From Ferruginibacter sp. (GTDB taxonomy: Bacteria; Bacteroidota; Bacteroidia; Chitinophagales; Chitinophagaceae), in assembly GCA_025963635.1 (NCBI GenBank), contig JAOQAK010000072.1:62001-126000 (forward strand): a stretch of DNA of 64,000 nucleotides. Direction: 5' to 3'. Shown piece by piece: positions 44,613-53,086 of this stretch. Position 1 is the stretch's first letter; each line of letters opens with the position of its first letter. Position numbers and translations under genes: made by a program. The notes below the pieces were generated by a model. That model had not been told where the DNA came from. It did not search any database and saw nothing but the letters and a program-made list of their open reading frames with translations.

Positions 44613-45899
44613 ATGCTCAAAAATAAAGTTGGAAATTACCGCTGGTTCATTGCTTTTCTTCTTTTTGCCGCCACAACAATTAATTATATTGACAGGCAGA
44701 TTTTTGGGTTATTAAAACCGGAACTGGAAAAAGTATTTAGCTGGAATGAAATTGATTATAGCCGTATCGTAATGGCCTTCACAGCATGCTATGCACTGGG
44801 ACAATTATTTTACGGAAGGATCATCGATAAAATAGGCACCAAACTCGGCTATACCATTTCGGTTACGGTATGGAGCATTGCTGCCATGCTGCATGCACTT
44901 GTTAAAAGCACGGTTGGTTTTGGTATGGCAAGGGGATTGCTTGGATTGGGAGAATCCGGTAATTATCCTGGCGGAGTTAAAACCACTGCCGAGTGGTTCC
45001 CTAAAAAGGAGCGTGCCCTGGCCATTGGCATCCTAGACTCCGGGTCCAATATAGGAGCCTGTGCAGGCCCGATATTGGTACCCTGGCTCCTGGCCGTGTA
45101 TGGCTGGCAGGCAGCGTTTATCATCACAGGCTCGCTGGGCTTTATCTGGTTGATTGTATGGCGTATTTTCTACTCTGTTCCCGCTAAACAAAAACGCTTA
45201 CATAAAACGGAGCTGGATTACATAGAAAGCGACAATGAAGAGGAAGCGGAGGAAGATACCGGAAACGTAAGCTGGGGATATTTGTTGACGCGGAAACAGA
45301 CCTGGGCTTTTATTGCAGGCAAGTTTTTTACCGACCCGATCTGGTTTTTCTTTCTTTTTTGGCTTCCCTCTTATTTCAATACATTTTTTAGTCTTGATTT
45401 GAAAAAGCCAAGTTTACCATTGGTGATAGTATATGCCGGCACCATGATCGGAAGCATTGGCGGAGGCTATCTTTCCTCTTGGCTTATAAAAAAAGGATGG
45501 CCTGTTTATAGAGCACGCAAAGCAGCGCTATTGGTTGCTGCCGTTTGTGTTGTTCCGATAATTGCCACAAGGTACTCTTCCAATATTTGGGTAGTGGTAT
45601 CATTGATTAGTCTTTCTGTTGCAGCAAACCAGGCATGGAGCGCAAATATTTACGCCATCGTTCCGGATATGTTCCCTAAAAAGGCCATTAGCTCAGTGGT
45701 GGGCCTTGGCGGTATGGCCGGAGCCATCGGAAGCGTATTGTTCCCGGTTTTCATTGGCTTTATCCTCGAGTTTTATAAAAACGCAGGGAACATTGTTGCG
45801 GGTTACAATATTATTTTTCTTGTTTGCGGATCTTCTTTCCTTATTGCTTGGGCAATCATACATTTTATAATTCCTAAAATGGAAAAGGCTAAGTTTTAA
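44613..45899 (+). CDS. MFS transporter, hexuronate/anion:cation symporter type (ExuT-like)
   Basis: The 428-residue protein has twelve predicted helices and ACS-family features: 'INYIDRQIFGLLKPELEK', 'GLLGLGESGNYPGGVKTTAEWFPKKERALA' in consecutive pieces, and 'GILDSGSNIGACAGPILVPW'. ACS members such as ExuT carry hexuronates and other sugar acids with H+ into the cytoplasm. Its position between NagB-like and PIG-L genes and after a uronate lyase supports uronic or sugar-acid uptake. Specificity is inferred from the family. Confidence 0.9.
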   Translation: MLKNKVGNYRWFIAFLLFAATTINYIDRQIFGLLKPELEKVFSWNEIDYSRIVMAFTACYALGQLFYGRIIDKIGTKLGYTISVTVWSIAAMLHALVKSTVGFGMARGLLGLGESGNYPGGVKTTAEWFPKKERALAIGILDSGSNIGACAGPILVPWLLAVYGWQAAFIITGSLGFIWLIVWRIFYSVPAKQKRLHKTELDYIESDNEEEAEEDTGNVSWGYLLTRKQTWAFIAGKFFTDPIWFFFLFWLPSYFNTFFSLDLKKPSLPLVIVYAGTMIGSIGGGYLSSWLIKKGWPVYRARKAALLVAAVCVVPIIATRYSSNIWVVVSLISLSVAANQAWSANIYAIVPDMFPKKAISSVVGLGGMAGAIGSVLFPVFIGFILEFYKNAGNIVAGYNIIFLVCGSSFLIAWAIIHFIIPKMEKAKF

Positions 45900-45954
45900 T
45901 TTGAAGGCCTGGTGTACTTCCACCGCCATCACTATATTCCGCTATAAAATTATT

Positions 45955-48900
45955 ATGAAAAATATACTTATCTCTTGTGGTTTGATTGTGATGTTTTTAA
46001 TTTCCGGCACTTATTTACCGGCTCAACAACACCTCGCCAACGGAGAAGCCGTAATAAGAGGGAACAGGCTGATTTCAGTAAAATCTCCTATAGGGAAACA
46101 GTTATATCATCCGGAACGAAATTTTTTAAAAAGGGATATAAAGATAGATGCAGCAATGACTGAGCCTGAATGGAACCAGGCCCAGGTGGTCGCCCCTTTT
46201 TTAAATGTCGCCGGCGGGACAGATAAAACAATTGTGCGGGTGCTCTATGATCAGAGTAATATTTACCTTTTTTGGAACATCGATCAACCAGATGGAGTTA
46301 CCACCCGGATGAAAGAAAAAGACAGCATCATTACAACAGACGATTATGTGCAAATCGATTTAAAACCCTGGCTCCCTGACAGCATACTGCACGGAAGAGA
46401 TTACTCCTATTCAATAGCAGTGAACCCCGCGGGAATTATATGGGATGCTTATCTTGATCCATACCTTGGGGGTTTTTATTTTTCGTCCTGGAATTCAGCC
46501 GCCAAAGTTTCCACAAAAAAGCAGGCGACGGGCTGGCAGGTAGAAATGACCATTCCATACGAAAACCTCGATGTAGTTTCAGAGCCCGGCTGGAAGTGGA
46601 ATATTGAATTCCACCATGGTACTTTTACTAACGGGGCCACTAATATTAGCAGTGCCCAAACTGGTGTTACTGTTCAGCAGGATATTACCGTAAGGCAACC
46701 GGGGTTTGTTACGTATTACTGGGCCCGTCCTGAATTCGTGCCGGTATTAAAACAGCCTGTTGATGAATCAAATAAAAAACAAACCAGCGCGGGTCAATTG
46801 CACGCAGCTCCCAAAATAAATAATAAGGAAGACGGTGGAATATGGAAGGGCGCAACAATGCTGGCAATTAGTAGTACCGATAAAACGGGAAAGCCACTCA
46901 CCGCTAATAGTGGCGGCGCAAGTATTGGAATCTTCAAAAATACAATTTGCTTTAATCTGCATGCCGACGGAGCTAAAATCCGGAATGAGAAAGACAATCC
47001 AATTACTGCAGGTACAGGTATGGCTGCCCAGATGGCGGGCGTGAATGGAGTGTTTGTTGACCAGTCATTGTTTAAAAAAGAATCGTTCTGGGTTATCATG
47101 CAACCAAGAAATATATATGCCGATAAAATTCACCAGGATTATTATATGATCATTATCGATAATAGTGGAGAAATCACCGGAACACATTACGATCAATTTG
47201 GCGTGCCGGTGAAAACATGGCATCCTAAAGCAGGAATCGATCTTTATAATACAGCTTCGGGTTGGGGTGTTGAAGTAAATGTAAGTCTTGAATCTTTTGA
47301 CATCCCGGTTGATAATAATACGACCTGGGGATTAAACATTTTTAGAAACAGGTTAATCAATTCAAATGATTATGAATTGCAGGCCTGGAAAAGTACGGCA
47401 AATGATTTCCTGAACCCGGCCAAATTCGGGGAACTAACAGGCGTGGATTTAAACAACCCTGCAGTTTTTCGCTCCGGTATTCAACGGAAAATAGCGGAAA
47501 CGAATTCCTTGCTGTTAAGCCATGATAAGGAGAAAATGATTCAGGACTTCCAGCGGGAATTGAAAGCTTTTCCACTTGGATCACTGGAACAGCTACGCAG
47601 TGCTGAAGGAAGTCTACAGCAAATGGACCATGTGTTGGGGAGAATGGATGGGGTTAAGCATTATCAATCGGCACCGCATCCGGCTACAAGCGGTCTCCCT
47701 TTGATGGATGTGCAATTTATTGGAAAATATGGCTGGGCAGTGGGCGCAATGGGCACCATCCTTCGAAGCGAGGATGGCGGGCAACACTGGCAGCCTGTAC
47801 TTTTGAACACGGATGCGGATTTGTACAGAGTGAAGTTTGTGAATGAAAATGAAGGATGGGCAGCCGGGGGAAGGATCAGGATGGGAGAAACCAATGAATC
47901 TATGCGACATGATGAACGCGGAGGAGTCGGCTACATTTATCACACTAAAGACGGCGGAAAAACCTGGGATTGCCAGTTCGCCGAAAGAGGTAGGCATCTT
48001 TTCGCCCTCGATTTCGTAAATGAAAACGTCGGTTATGCAAGTGGTGAGCGTGGTTTCCTGGTGAAGACGGTGGATGGCGGAAAACACTGGAAAATACTTC
48101 CTACCACAGGAACACTGAACTGGTTATATGGGATGGCTTTCAAAGATGAGCACAACGGTTTTGCGGTAGGCTTAAATGAAACCCTAATTAAAACTACAGA
48201 TGGGGGGAAATCGTGGGTGGAATTGCATGCCCCGGCCGACAAAAAATTTTATGGCTTCCGGTCTATTTACCGGGACATTAGCTTTAATGGCAATACAGGA
48301 TGTATTGTCGGGCAAAATGGCTCCGTGCTGGTATCACATGATGGAGGGGATACCTGGGAACCATCGGCTACTTATTTTCAAAATGACCTGCGGGAACTGA
48401 TGGACTTAAGGAGTGTTCAATTTGTTACTCCTCAAAAAGGTTATGCAGTAGGCGAACTGGGTACCATGATAATGATGACTGAGGATGGTGGAAGAAACTG
48501 GACGTACAGGTCAACCGGTAATACAGAATGGTTGCGGGCAATATGGGCTGAGCCATCAGGTAAATTGATAGTAGTTGGCGAGAAAGAGAAAGTGCTGGAA
48601 TCGCGGGATAATGGTTTTTCATGGAAAGTGTTGAATGGCACCGATACAAAAATTGATGTACTCGTATTGATGGCTCATGGTGATGATGCAGCGATCAATT
48701 TGAATTCTTTTCTCGCTTATTATGCTATCAATAAAGGAAAAAAAATAGTCAATGTAGGCGTTGTGAGTAACCTGCACAGCAGTGAGTACGAAGAAACATA
48801 TGATCTTGAAATGGATCGGAATGCCTGGATGATCGGCGTTGGCACATCAACCAACTTTAGCCAGTTTGAAGCGGGTAATAATGGAGCAAATTATTATCAT

Positions 48901-49386
48901 TACAATCAACGTCTTTGGGAAGGGGAAGAAAATATCGACCGGCATATGGTTGCTGCGATCAGGGCTTACCAACCAGACATTGTAATTACGCACGACGGCG
49001 TATTTGGCGACTACGATAAATCTGAACATAAAATATCCGGGCGGGCAGGTCTTCGTGCTTTTGAATCGGCCGGGGGTGAAACCGACCAGTGGCCTGAATT
49101 GACGAGGCTGGGATTAAAACCATGGCAGCCCAAAAAACTGTACGCACTCGCCGGTGATAAACATCCCCCACAATCTTATCCTGCAACAATCGATTTAACA
49201 TGGATCGCTAACGAACCGCTGAATGGTGCAAACATGACCTGTAGGGAATACGGTAGTTATGTGATCAGGAATTTCCAAAGCCAGGGCGTATACCAACATA
49301 CCGGAGAAACAAAATTGTCTTTAATCAGGTCGTTAATTCCTGTAAAAGAAAAGGAAAGTTCTGTATTTGATGGATTGGATCGGTGA
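45955..49386 (+). CDS. CBM9-like / YCF48-BNR / PIG-L deacetylase fusion
   Basis: The ATG at 45955 is chosen because it starts a signal peptide (MKNILISCGLIVMF..., to 'LPAQ'). The 1143-residue protein joins a CBM9-type domain (about 40-240, 'IDAAMTEPEWNQAQ'), a second similar beta domain (about 285-490), YCF48/BNR-type repeats (about 565-880, repeated 'TKDGGKTW', 'TVDGGKHW', 'TTDGGKSW', 'SHDGGDTW') and a C-terminal PIG-L-type deacetylase. The usual AHPDDE reads 'MAHGDDAAIN' (His908, Asp910, Asp911 kept; Glu changed to Ala912), and a late His is in 'SEHKISG'. It probably removes N-acetyl groups from an amino-sugar glycan at the cell surface. Confidence 0.82.
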   Translation: MKNILISCGLIVMFLISGTYLPAQQHLANGEAVIRGNRLISVKSPIGKQLYHPERNFLKRDIKIDAAMTEPEWNQAQVVAPFLNVAGGTDKTIVRVLYDQSNIYLFWNIDQPDGVTTRMKEKDSIITTDDYVQIDLKPWLPDSILHGRDYSYSIAVNPAGIIWDAYLDPYLGGFYFSSWNSAAKVSTKKQATGWQVEMTIPYENLDVVSEPGWKWNIEFHHGTFTNGATNISSAQTGVTVQQDITVRQPGFVTYYWARPEFVPVLKQPVDESNKKQTSAGQLHAAPKINNKEDGGIWKGATMLAISSTDKTGKPLTANSGGASIGIFKNTICFNLHADGAKIRNEKDNPITAGTGMAAQMAGVNGVFVDQSLFKKESFWVIMQPRNIYADKIHQDYYMIIIDNSGEITGTHYDQFGVPVKTWHPKAGIDLYNTASGWGVEVNVSLESFDIPVDNNTTWGLNIFRNRLINSNDYELQAWKSTANDFLNPAKFGELTGVDLNNPAVFRSGIQRKIAETNSLLLSHDKEKMIQDFQRELKAFPLGSLEQLRSAEGSLQQMDHVLGRMDGVKHYQSAPHPATSGLPLMDVQFIGKYGWAVGAMGTILRSEDGGQHWQPVLLNTDADLYRVKFVNENEGWAAGGRIRMGETNESMRHDERGGVGYIYHTKDGGKTWDCQFAERGRHLFALDFVNENVGYASGERGFLVKTVDGGKHWKILPTTGTLNWLYGMAFKDEHNGFAVGLNETLIKTTDGGKSWVELHAPADKKFYGFRSIYRDISFNGNTGCIVGQNGSVLVSHDGGDTWEPSATYFQNDLRELMDLRSVQFVTPQKGYAVGELGTMIMMTEDGGRNWTYRSTGNTEWLRAIWAEPSGKLIVVGEKEKVLESRDNGFSWKVLNGTDTKIDVLVLMAHGDDAAINLNSFLAYYAINKGKKIVNVGVVSNLHSSEYEETYDLEMDRNAWMIGVGTSTNFSQFEAGNNGANYYHYNQRLWEGEENIDRHMVAAIRAYQPDIVITHDGVFGDYDKSEHKISGRAGLRAFESAGGETDQWPELTRLGLKPWQPKKLYALAGDKHPPQSYPATIDLTWIANEPLNGANMTCREYGSYVIRNFQSQGVYQHTGETKLSLIRSLIPVKEKESSVFDGLDR

Positions 49387-49439
49387 GTCACTGCGATAAG
49401 TAAATTAAAACCAGCATCTAACAAGTCAAAAATTTGTCT

Positions 49440-50210
49440 GTGAATTTTACGCTTTCAAATATTCCCTTGCGAACAACGCAACCAAGAGCCGATGGAATAA
49501 CAATCATTAGTGATAGGGGATTGAGCATTGCTGAAGCGGAAAACTTATTATCAGTTGCTTCGCCTTATATTGATATTATAAAACTGGCATTTGGAACAGC
49601 GATGGTAACGCCCTCATTGATTGAGAAGATCAAGCTGTTCAGGTCGCATAATATTCCCGTCTGTTTTGGAGGGCTTTTGTTGGAAGCTTTTATTGCCAGG
49701 AACCAGCTTAATGATTATATCCGCATGCTCGATATGTATGAAATCTCTGTTATAGAAGTTTCGGACGGCAGTTTTAATATCTCTCACAAACAGAAATGTG
49801 ATCTTATACGATCTTTTTCAAAAATCGGCACTGTCATCAGTGAGGTGGGCTCAAAGGATAAAGACAAGGTCCTTGTGACGCCGCCCTACAGATGGATCGA
49901 GTTGATGAAGGCAGAATTCGACGCCGGCTCACAATATATTATTGCCGAAGCAAAAGAGTTAGGGAATGAAGGATTATATCGGCATTCAGGTGAAGTACGG
50001 GAAGGTTTGGTGCAGGAGATTCTTACCCAAATAGCTGCCGATAAAATTATATGGGAGGCTCCCCGAAAAGAGCAGCAGTTGTTCTTTATTAAGCTGTTGG
50101 GTTGTAATGCAAACCTGGGAAATATTATGCCACAAGAACTAATTGCACTGGAGGCAATGCGTATTGGACTAAGAGCAGACAGTTTTGATTTTTTTATGAA
50201 CCAGCCTTAA
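49440..50210 (+). CDS. Phosphosulfolactate-synthase-like (ComA family) protein
   Basis: The 256-residue protein begins at GTG 49440, or at TTG 49434 two codons earlier. It has the ComA TIM-barrel pattern: 'ISDRGLSIAEAENLLSVASPYIDIIKLAFGTA' in sections, 'IPVCFGGLLLEAFIARNQL', 'EVSDGSFNIS', 'YIIAEAKELGNEGLY' and 'IWEAPRKEQQLFFIKLLG'. ComA adds sulfite to phosphoenolpyruvate, a step of coenzyme M synthesis in archaea; bacterial relatives are common and mostly untested. It lies 53 bases after the PIG-L fusion in a catabolic operon, so another reaction on a PEP-like or sugar-derived compound is possible. Confidence 0.8.
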   Translation: MNFTLSNIPLRTTQPRADGITIISDRGLSIAEAENLLSVASPYIDIIKLAFGTAMVTPSLIEKIKLFRSHNIPVCFGGLLLEAFIARNQLNDYIRMLDMYEISVIEVSDGSFNISHKQKCDLIRSFSKIGTVISEVGSKDKDKVLVTPPYRWIELMKAEFDAGSQYIIAEAKELGNEGLYRHSGEVREGLVQEILTQIAADKIIWEAPRKEQQLFFIKLLGCNANLGNIMPQELIALEAMRIGLRADSFDFFMNQP

Positions 50211-50374
50211 ACAGCAGGTGCTAAATACATGGGTAATGATAACTTAGCGGTGTAGTTTAAAAGTCAGGATTGATAAACAATATGCACTTCATAGAAAAAG
50301 GGAAAGGCACACCCGCGTTGATAAGTAGGGTTTATCACAGAGCTTAGACTGTTTAGAAATGCAGAATAATCCTA

Positions 50375-51607
50375 CTACACCATCGACAGTAGCCTATTTC
50401 TAGCCATCAGGCAACCGCCTACGACCCCGGCTTTTTTGCCCAATTTGGAAAGCCTCAATTGGGTGTCATTATTAACCAGACTAAGAGAATACTTGTTTAG
50501 CGCGCTTCTGATAGGCAACCGGATATAATCACCCGTTTCAATTAGCGAACCTCCCAGGATGACCAGCTCAGGGTTAAAAATATTAATAAGAAGGGCAATA
50601 CCCCGGCCGATTTTGTCACCTATTTCTCCAATCAGTTCAATTGATAGCACATCTTCATTGTTCGCTGCTTCAATAATATCGTCAAGTCGTAATTGCTCGG
50701 GGAGCATACCATTTTTTACAAGAGATGAAGTAGAACCCTGCTCAATCTTCTCTTTAAAAATGCGCAGTAATGCCTGGCCTGAAGCTTCCGTTTCCAGGCA
50801 ACCTTTTTTCCCGCAGTGGCAAATGATCTGGTTATTGAATAAGGGCACATGTCCCAGTTCGCCGCCAAAACCTGATTTGCCATAATAAACCTTCCCGTCT
50901 ATTAATATACCCAGGCCAATGCCGTAGTCAAGGTTGACGAACAACACATTTTTTTCAGTTTTTACGGTTCCGATATGAAATTCCCCATAGGCCATCGCCC
51001 TTGAATCATTTTCCAGAAAAGTGCGTATACCAATTGCATTTTCTATCGTAGCACTCAAAGGCTCTTCATAAAAGTGAAAATAACTATAGCTATAGCCGTT
51101 GGTAGTATTTACACGTCCTGATAAATTGATACATGCTGCAAGTATTTGATTTCTATCCACCTCGAGTTCAGCTATGAACTTTTTGATAATAGTAATCAGC
51201 TCCTCGAAGGATTCCTTGGTGTTTTCGAGGTTGTAGGGTACCTGCATTTTAACCGTTACGAGGTTCTTTTTAAAATCAAGCAGGCCTATATTGATAGAGT
51301 AGCGGTTTACATCAACGCCGATAAAAAAGCAGGATTCCGCTACAAGACCAAACATGCTTGCCCGTCGGCCTCCTGTAGAATCTATTTTCCCCTCGTCCTG
51401 TACCAATCCATCCTGTATCAATTCGTTGATAAGGCTTGTTGTTTTGGGGGGACTGATACCCAGTTCCATGGACAGGTCTGCTATTGTTGCATGAGCAGTT
51501 ACGTCCAGGTAATTGATTATGGTACGTTTTAACGACTGGTTCTTATTTGCAACACCAGTTATATTTTCTTCAGAAAACACGCCAAATATGGAATGATGAG
51601 CACTCAT
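50375..51607 (-). CDS. ROK-family transcriptional repressor (NagC/XylR type)
   Basis: The 410-residue protein has an N-terminal winged helix (about 25-85, 'TIADLSMELGISPPKTTSLIN', 'LVQDEGKIDSTGGRR') and a ROK sugar-kinase-like domain with 'FIGVDVNRYSINIGLLD', 'VNLDYGIGLGILIDGK', and the Zn motif 'CHCGKKGCLE'. Repressors of this type respond to sugars or sugar phosphates (NagC binds GlcNAc-6-phosphate). It is divergent from the AGE epimerase operon; a perfect 14-bp palindrome overlaps the -7 box of that operon, a likely operator. Confidence 0.92.
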   Translation of the reverse strand: MSAHHSIFGVFSEENITGVANKNQSLKRTIINYLDVTAHATIADLSMELGISPPKTTSLINELIQDGLVQDEGKIDSTGGRRASMFGLVAESCFFIGVDVNRYSINIGLLDFKKNLVTVKMQVPYNLENTKESFEELITIIKKFIAELEVDRNQILAACINLSGRVNTTNGYSYSYFHFYEEPLSATIENAIGIRTFLENDSRAMAYGEFHIGTVKTEKNVLFVNLDYGIGLGILIDGKVYYGKSGFGGELGHVPLFNNQIICHCGKKGCLETEASGQALLRIFKEKIEQGSTSSLVKNGMLPEQLRLDDIIEAANNEDVLSIELIGEIGDKIGRGIALLINIFNPELVILGGSLIETGDYIRLPIRSALNKYSLSLVNNDTQLRLSKLGKKAGVVGGCLMARNRLLSMV

Positions 51608-51705
51608 GGTGACTTTTATAATTATTTATTTAAGTCAAAGGTATATTTTAGAAATGAGGATGCAAAGAACGTGAAATTATTAACTAAAAAAATATATTTA
51701 AAAAG

Positions 51706-51738
51706 TTTGTCTAATTAAAAATTAAATTTATAAATTTG
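51706..51738 (+). promoter_or_regulatory. Promoter of the AGE epimerase operon with overlapping palindrome
   Basis: A -33 TTTG (51706-51709) and a -7 TAAATTTG (51731-51738) are separated by 21 bases, close to the Bacteroidota consensus. The perfect palindrome AAATTTATAAATTT (51724-51737) overlaps the -7 box, where a bound ROK repressor would block polymerase. AT-rich sequence makes chance palindromes more likely. Confidence 0.55.
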
Positions 51739-51787
51739 ATAAAGATTAAAAATAATTAACAAAACTCCAACCCTTAAACAAACCTAC

Positions 51788-53008
51788 ATGAATGATGTGA
51801 ATGATCTATTTATAACTAAGGAAGTGATGCATCAAAAGGAGTCAACAATTAAGGCTTATGCGGTACAATACAAAAATGAATTACTACAAAATATAATTCC
51901 CTTTTGGACGCGGAATAGCAAAGATGAAGAAAACGGTGGGTATTTTACCTGTCTGCAGCGGGATGGGAAGGTATTTGATAGGGATAAGTTCATGTGGCTC
52001 CAGGGCCGGCAAGTATGGTGTTTCAGTTACCTGTACAATCATGTTGATCAGAAATCCGAATGGCTCGACATGGCACTACATGGCGCTGATTTTATGGAAA
52101 AATATGGAAGAGATGAAGAAGGTAGCTGGTATTTTTCATTAACCGCAGATGGAAAACCGTTAACGCAGCCATATAATATTTTTAGTGATTGTTTCGCCGC
52201 TATGGGTTTCGCAGCGCTCGACAAGGCAAGCCCGAACAGCAGGTACAGTGAAATAGCGGTAACTACTTTTGAGAATATAATTAAGCGCCAGAACAACTGG
52301 AAAGGAAGCTACAATAAAACCTACCCGGGTACAAGACCACTCAAAAACTTTGCGCTTCCGATGATCCTTTGCAATCTCTCAATTGAATTGGAACATATAC
52401 TGGGTACGGAAAAAGTAGATGAGTTTGTTCCTTCCGTCATCCATGAAGTAATGGAAGTTTTTTACCAGCCGAAGTATGGATTGATACTGGAAAATGTATT
52501 GGAGGATGGCAGTTTTTGCGACAGTTTTGAAGGACGCCTTGTTAACCCAGGACATGCAATTGAAGCCATGTGGTTCATGATGGATCTTGGAAAACGCTTG
52601 CAGGATGAAGCCTTGATAAATAAAGCCTGCACTATTATGCTTGATACGTTGGAATATGGATGGGATAAGGACTTCGGTGGCATATTTTATTTTCTTGACA
52701 TAAAAAACAATCCTCCCCAGCAGTTGGAATGGGATCAGAAATTATGGTGGGTTCATGTAGAAGCACTGGTTGCCCTGGCAAAAGGATATGCCTTCACCGG
52801 TAATGAAAAATGCTATAAATGGTTTAAAAAAGTGCATGATTATACCTGGCAGCATTTTAAAGATAAAGAATATGGCGAGTGGTACGGTTATCTCAACAGG
52901 CAGGGCGATCCGCTCCTTACTTTAAAGGGGGGGAAATGGAAGGGATGCTTTCATATACCAAGGGCCTTGTACCAGGTATGGCATACCATGGAAAATATGA
53001 ATAATTGA
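51788..53008 (+). CDS. AGE-family epimerase (N-acylglucosamine 2-epimerase type)
   Basis: The 406-residue protein has the (alpha/alpha)6 barrel pattern of the AGE superfamily: 'FMWLQGRQVWCFSYLYN', 'FSDCFAAMGFAAL', 'LVNPGHAIEAMWFMMD' (catalytic His) and 'WWVHVEALVALAKGY' (second His). This set fits GlcNAc 2-epimerase, which converts N-acetylglucosamine to N-acetylmannosamine, better than cellobiose 2-epimerase. The protein is cytoplasmic. It starts the operon that carries SusC/SusD pair 2, under apparent ROK control. Mannose/glucose-type sugars are the alternative substrate. Confidence 0.87.
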   Translation: MNDVNDLFITKEVMHQKESTIKAYAVQYKNELLQNIIPFWTRNSKDEENGGYFTCLQRDGKVFDRDKFMWLQGRQVWCFSYLYNHVDQKSEWLDMALHGADFMEKYGRDEEGSWYFSLTADGKPLTQPYNIFSDCFAAMGFAALDKASPNSRYSEIAVTTFENIIKRQNNWKGSYNKTYPGTRPLKNFALPMILCNLSIELEHILGTEKVDEFVPSVIHEVMEVFYQPKYGLILENVLEDGSFCDSFEGRLVNPGHAIEAMWFMMDLGKRLQDEALINKACTIMLDTLEYGWDKDFGGIFYFLDIKNNPPQQLEWDQKLWWVHVEALVALAKGYAFTGNEKCYKWFKKVHDYTWQHFKDKEYGEWYGYLNRQGDPLLTLKGGKWKGCFHIPRALYQVWHTMENMNN

Positions 53009-53086
53009 TCGCTTGTAGCAGTAAAGTAAAATTCTACCCGTAACAAATAGAGAACTATAGTTTAAACAATTTAGCTGTTGCAAGTA

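Noticed and set aside
47614..48087. 157-codon antisense frame under the PIG-L fusion
   Set aside because: The repeat region codes clearly for YCF48-type units on the plus strand; the antisense peptide has unnatural composition.
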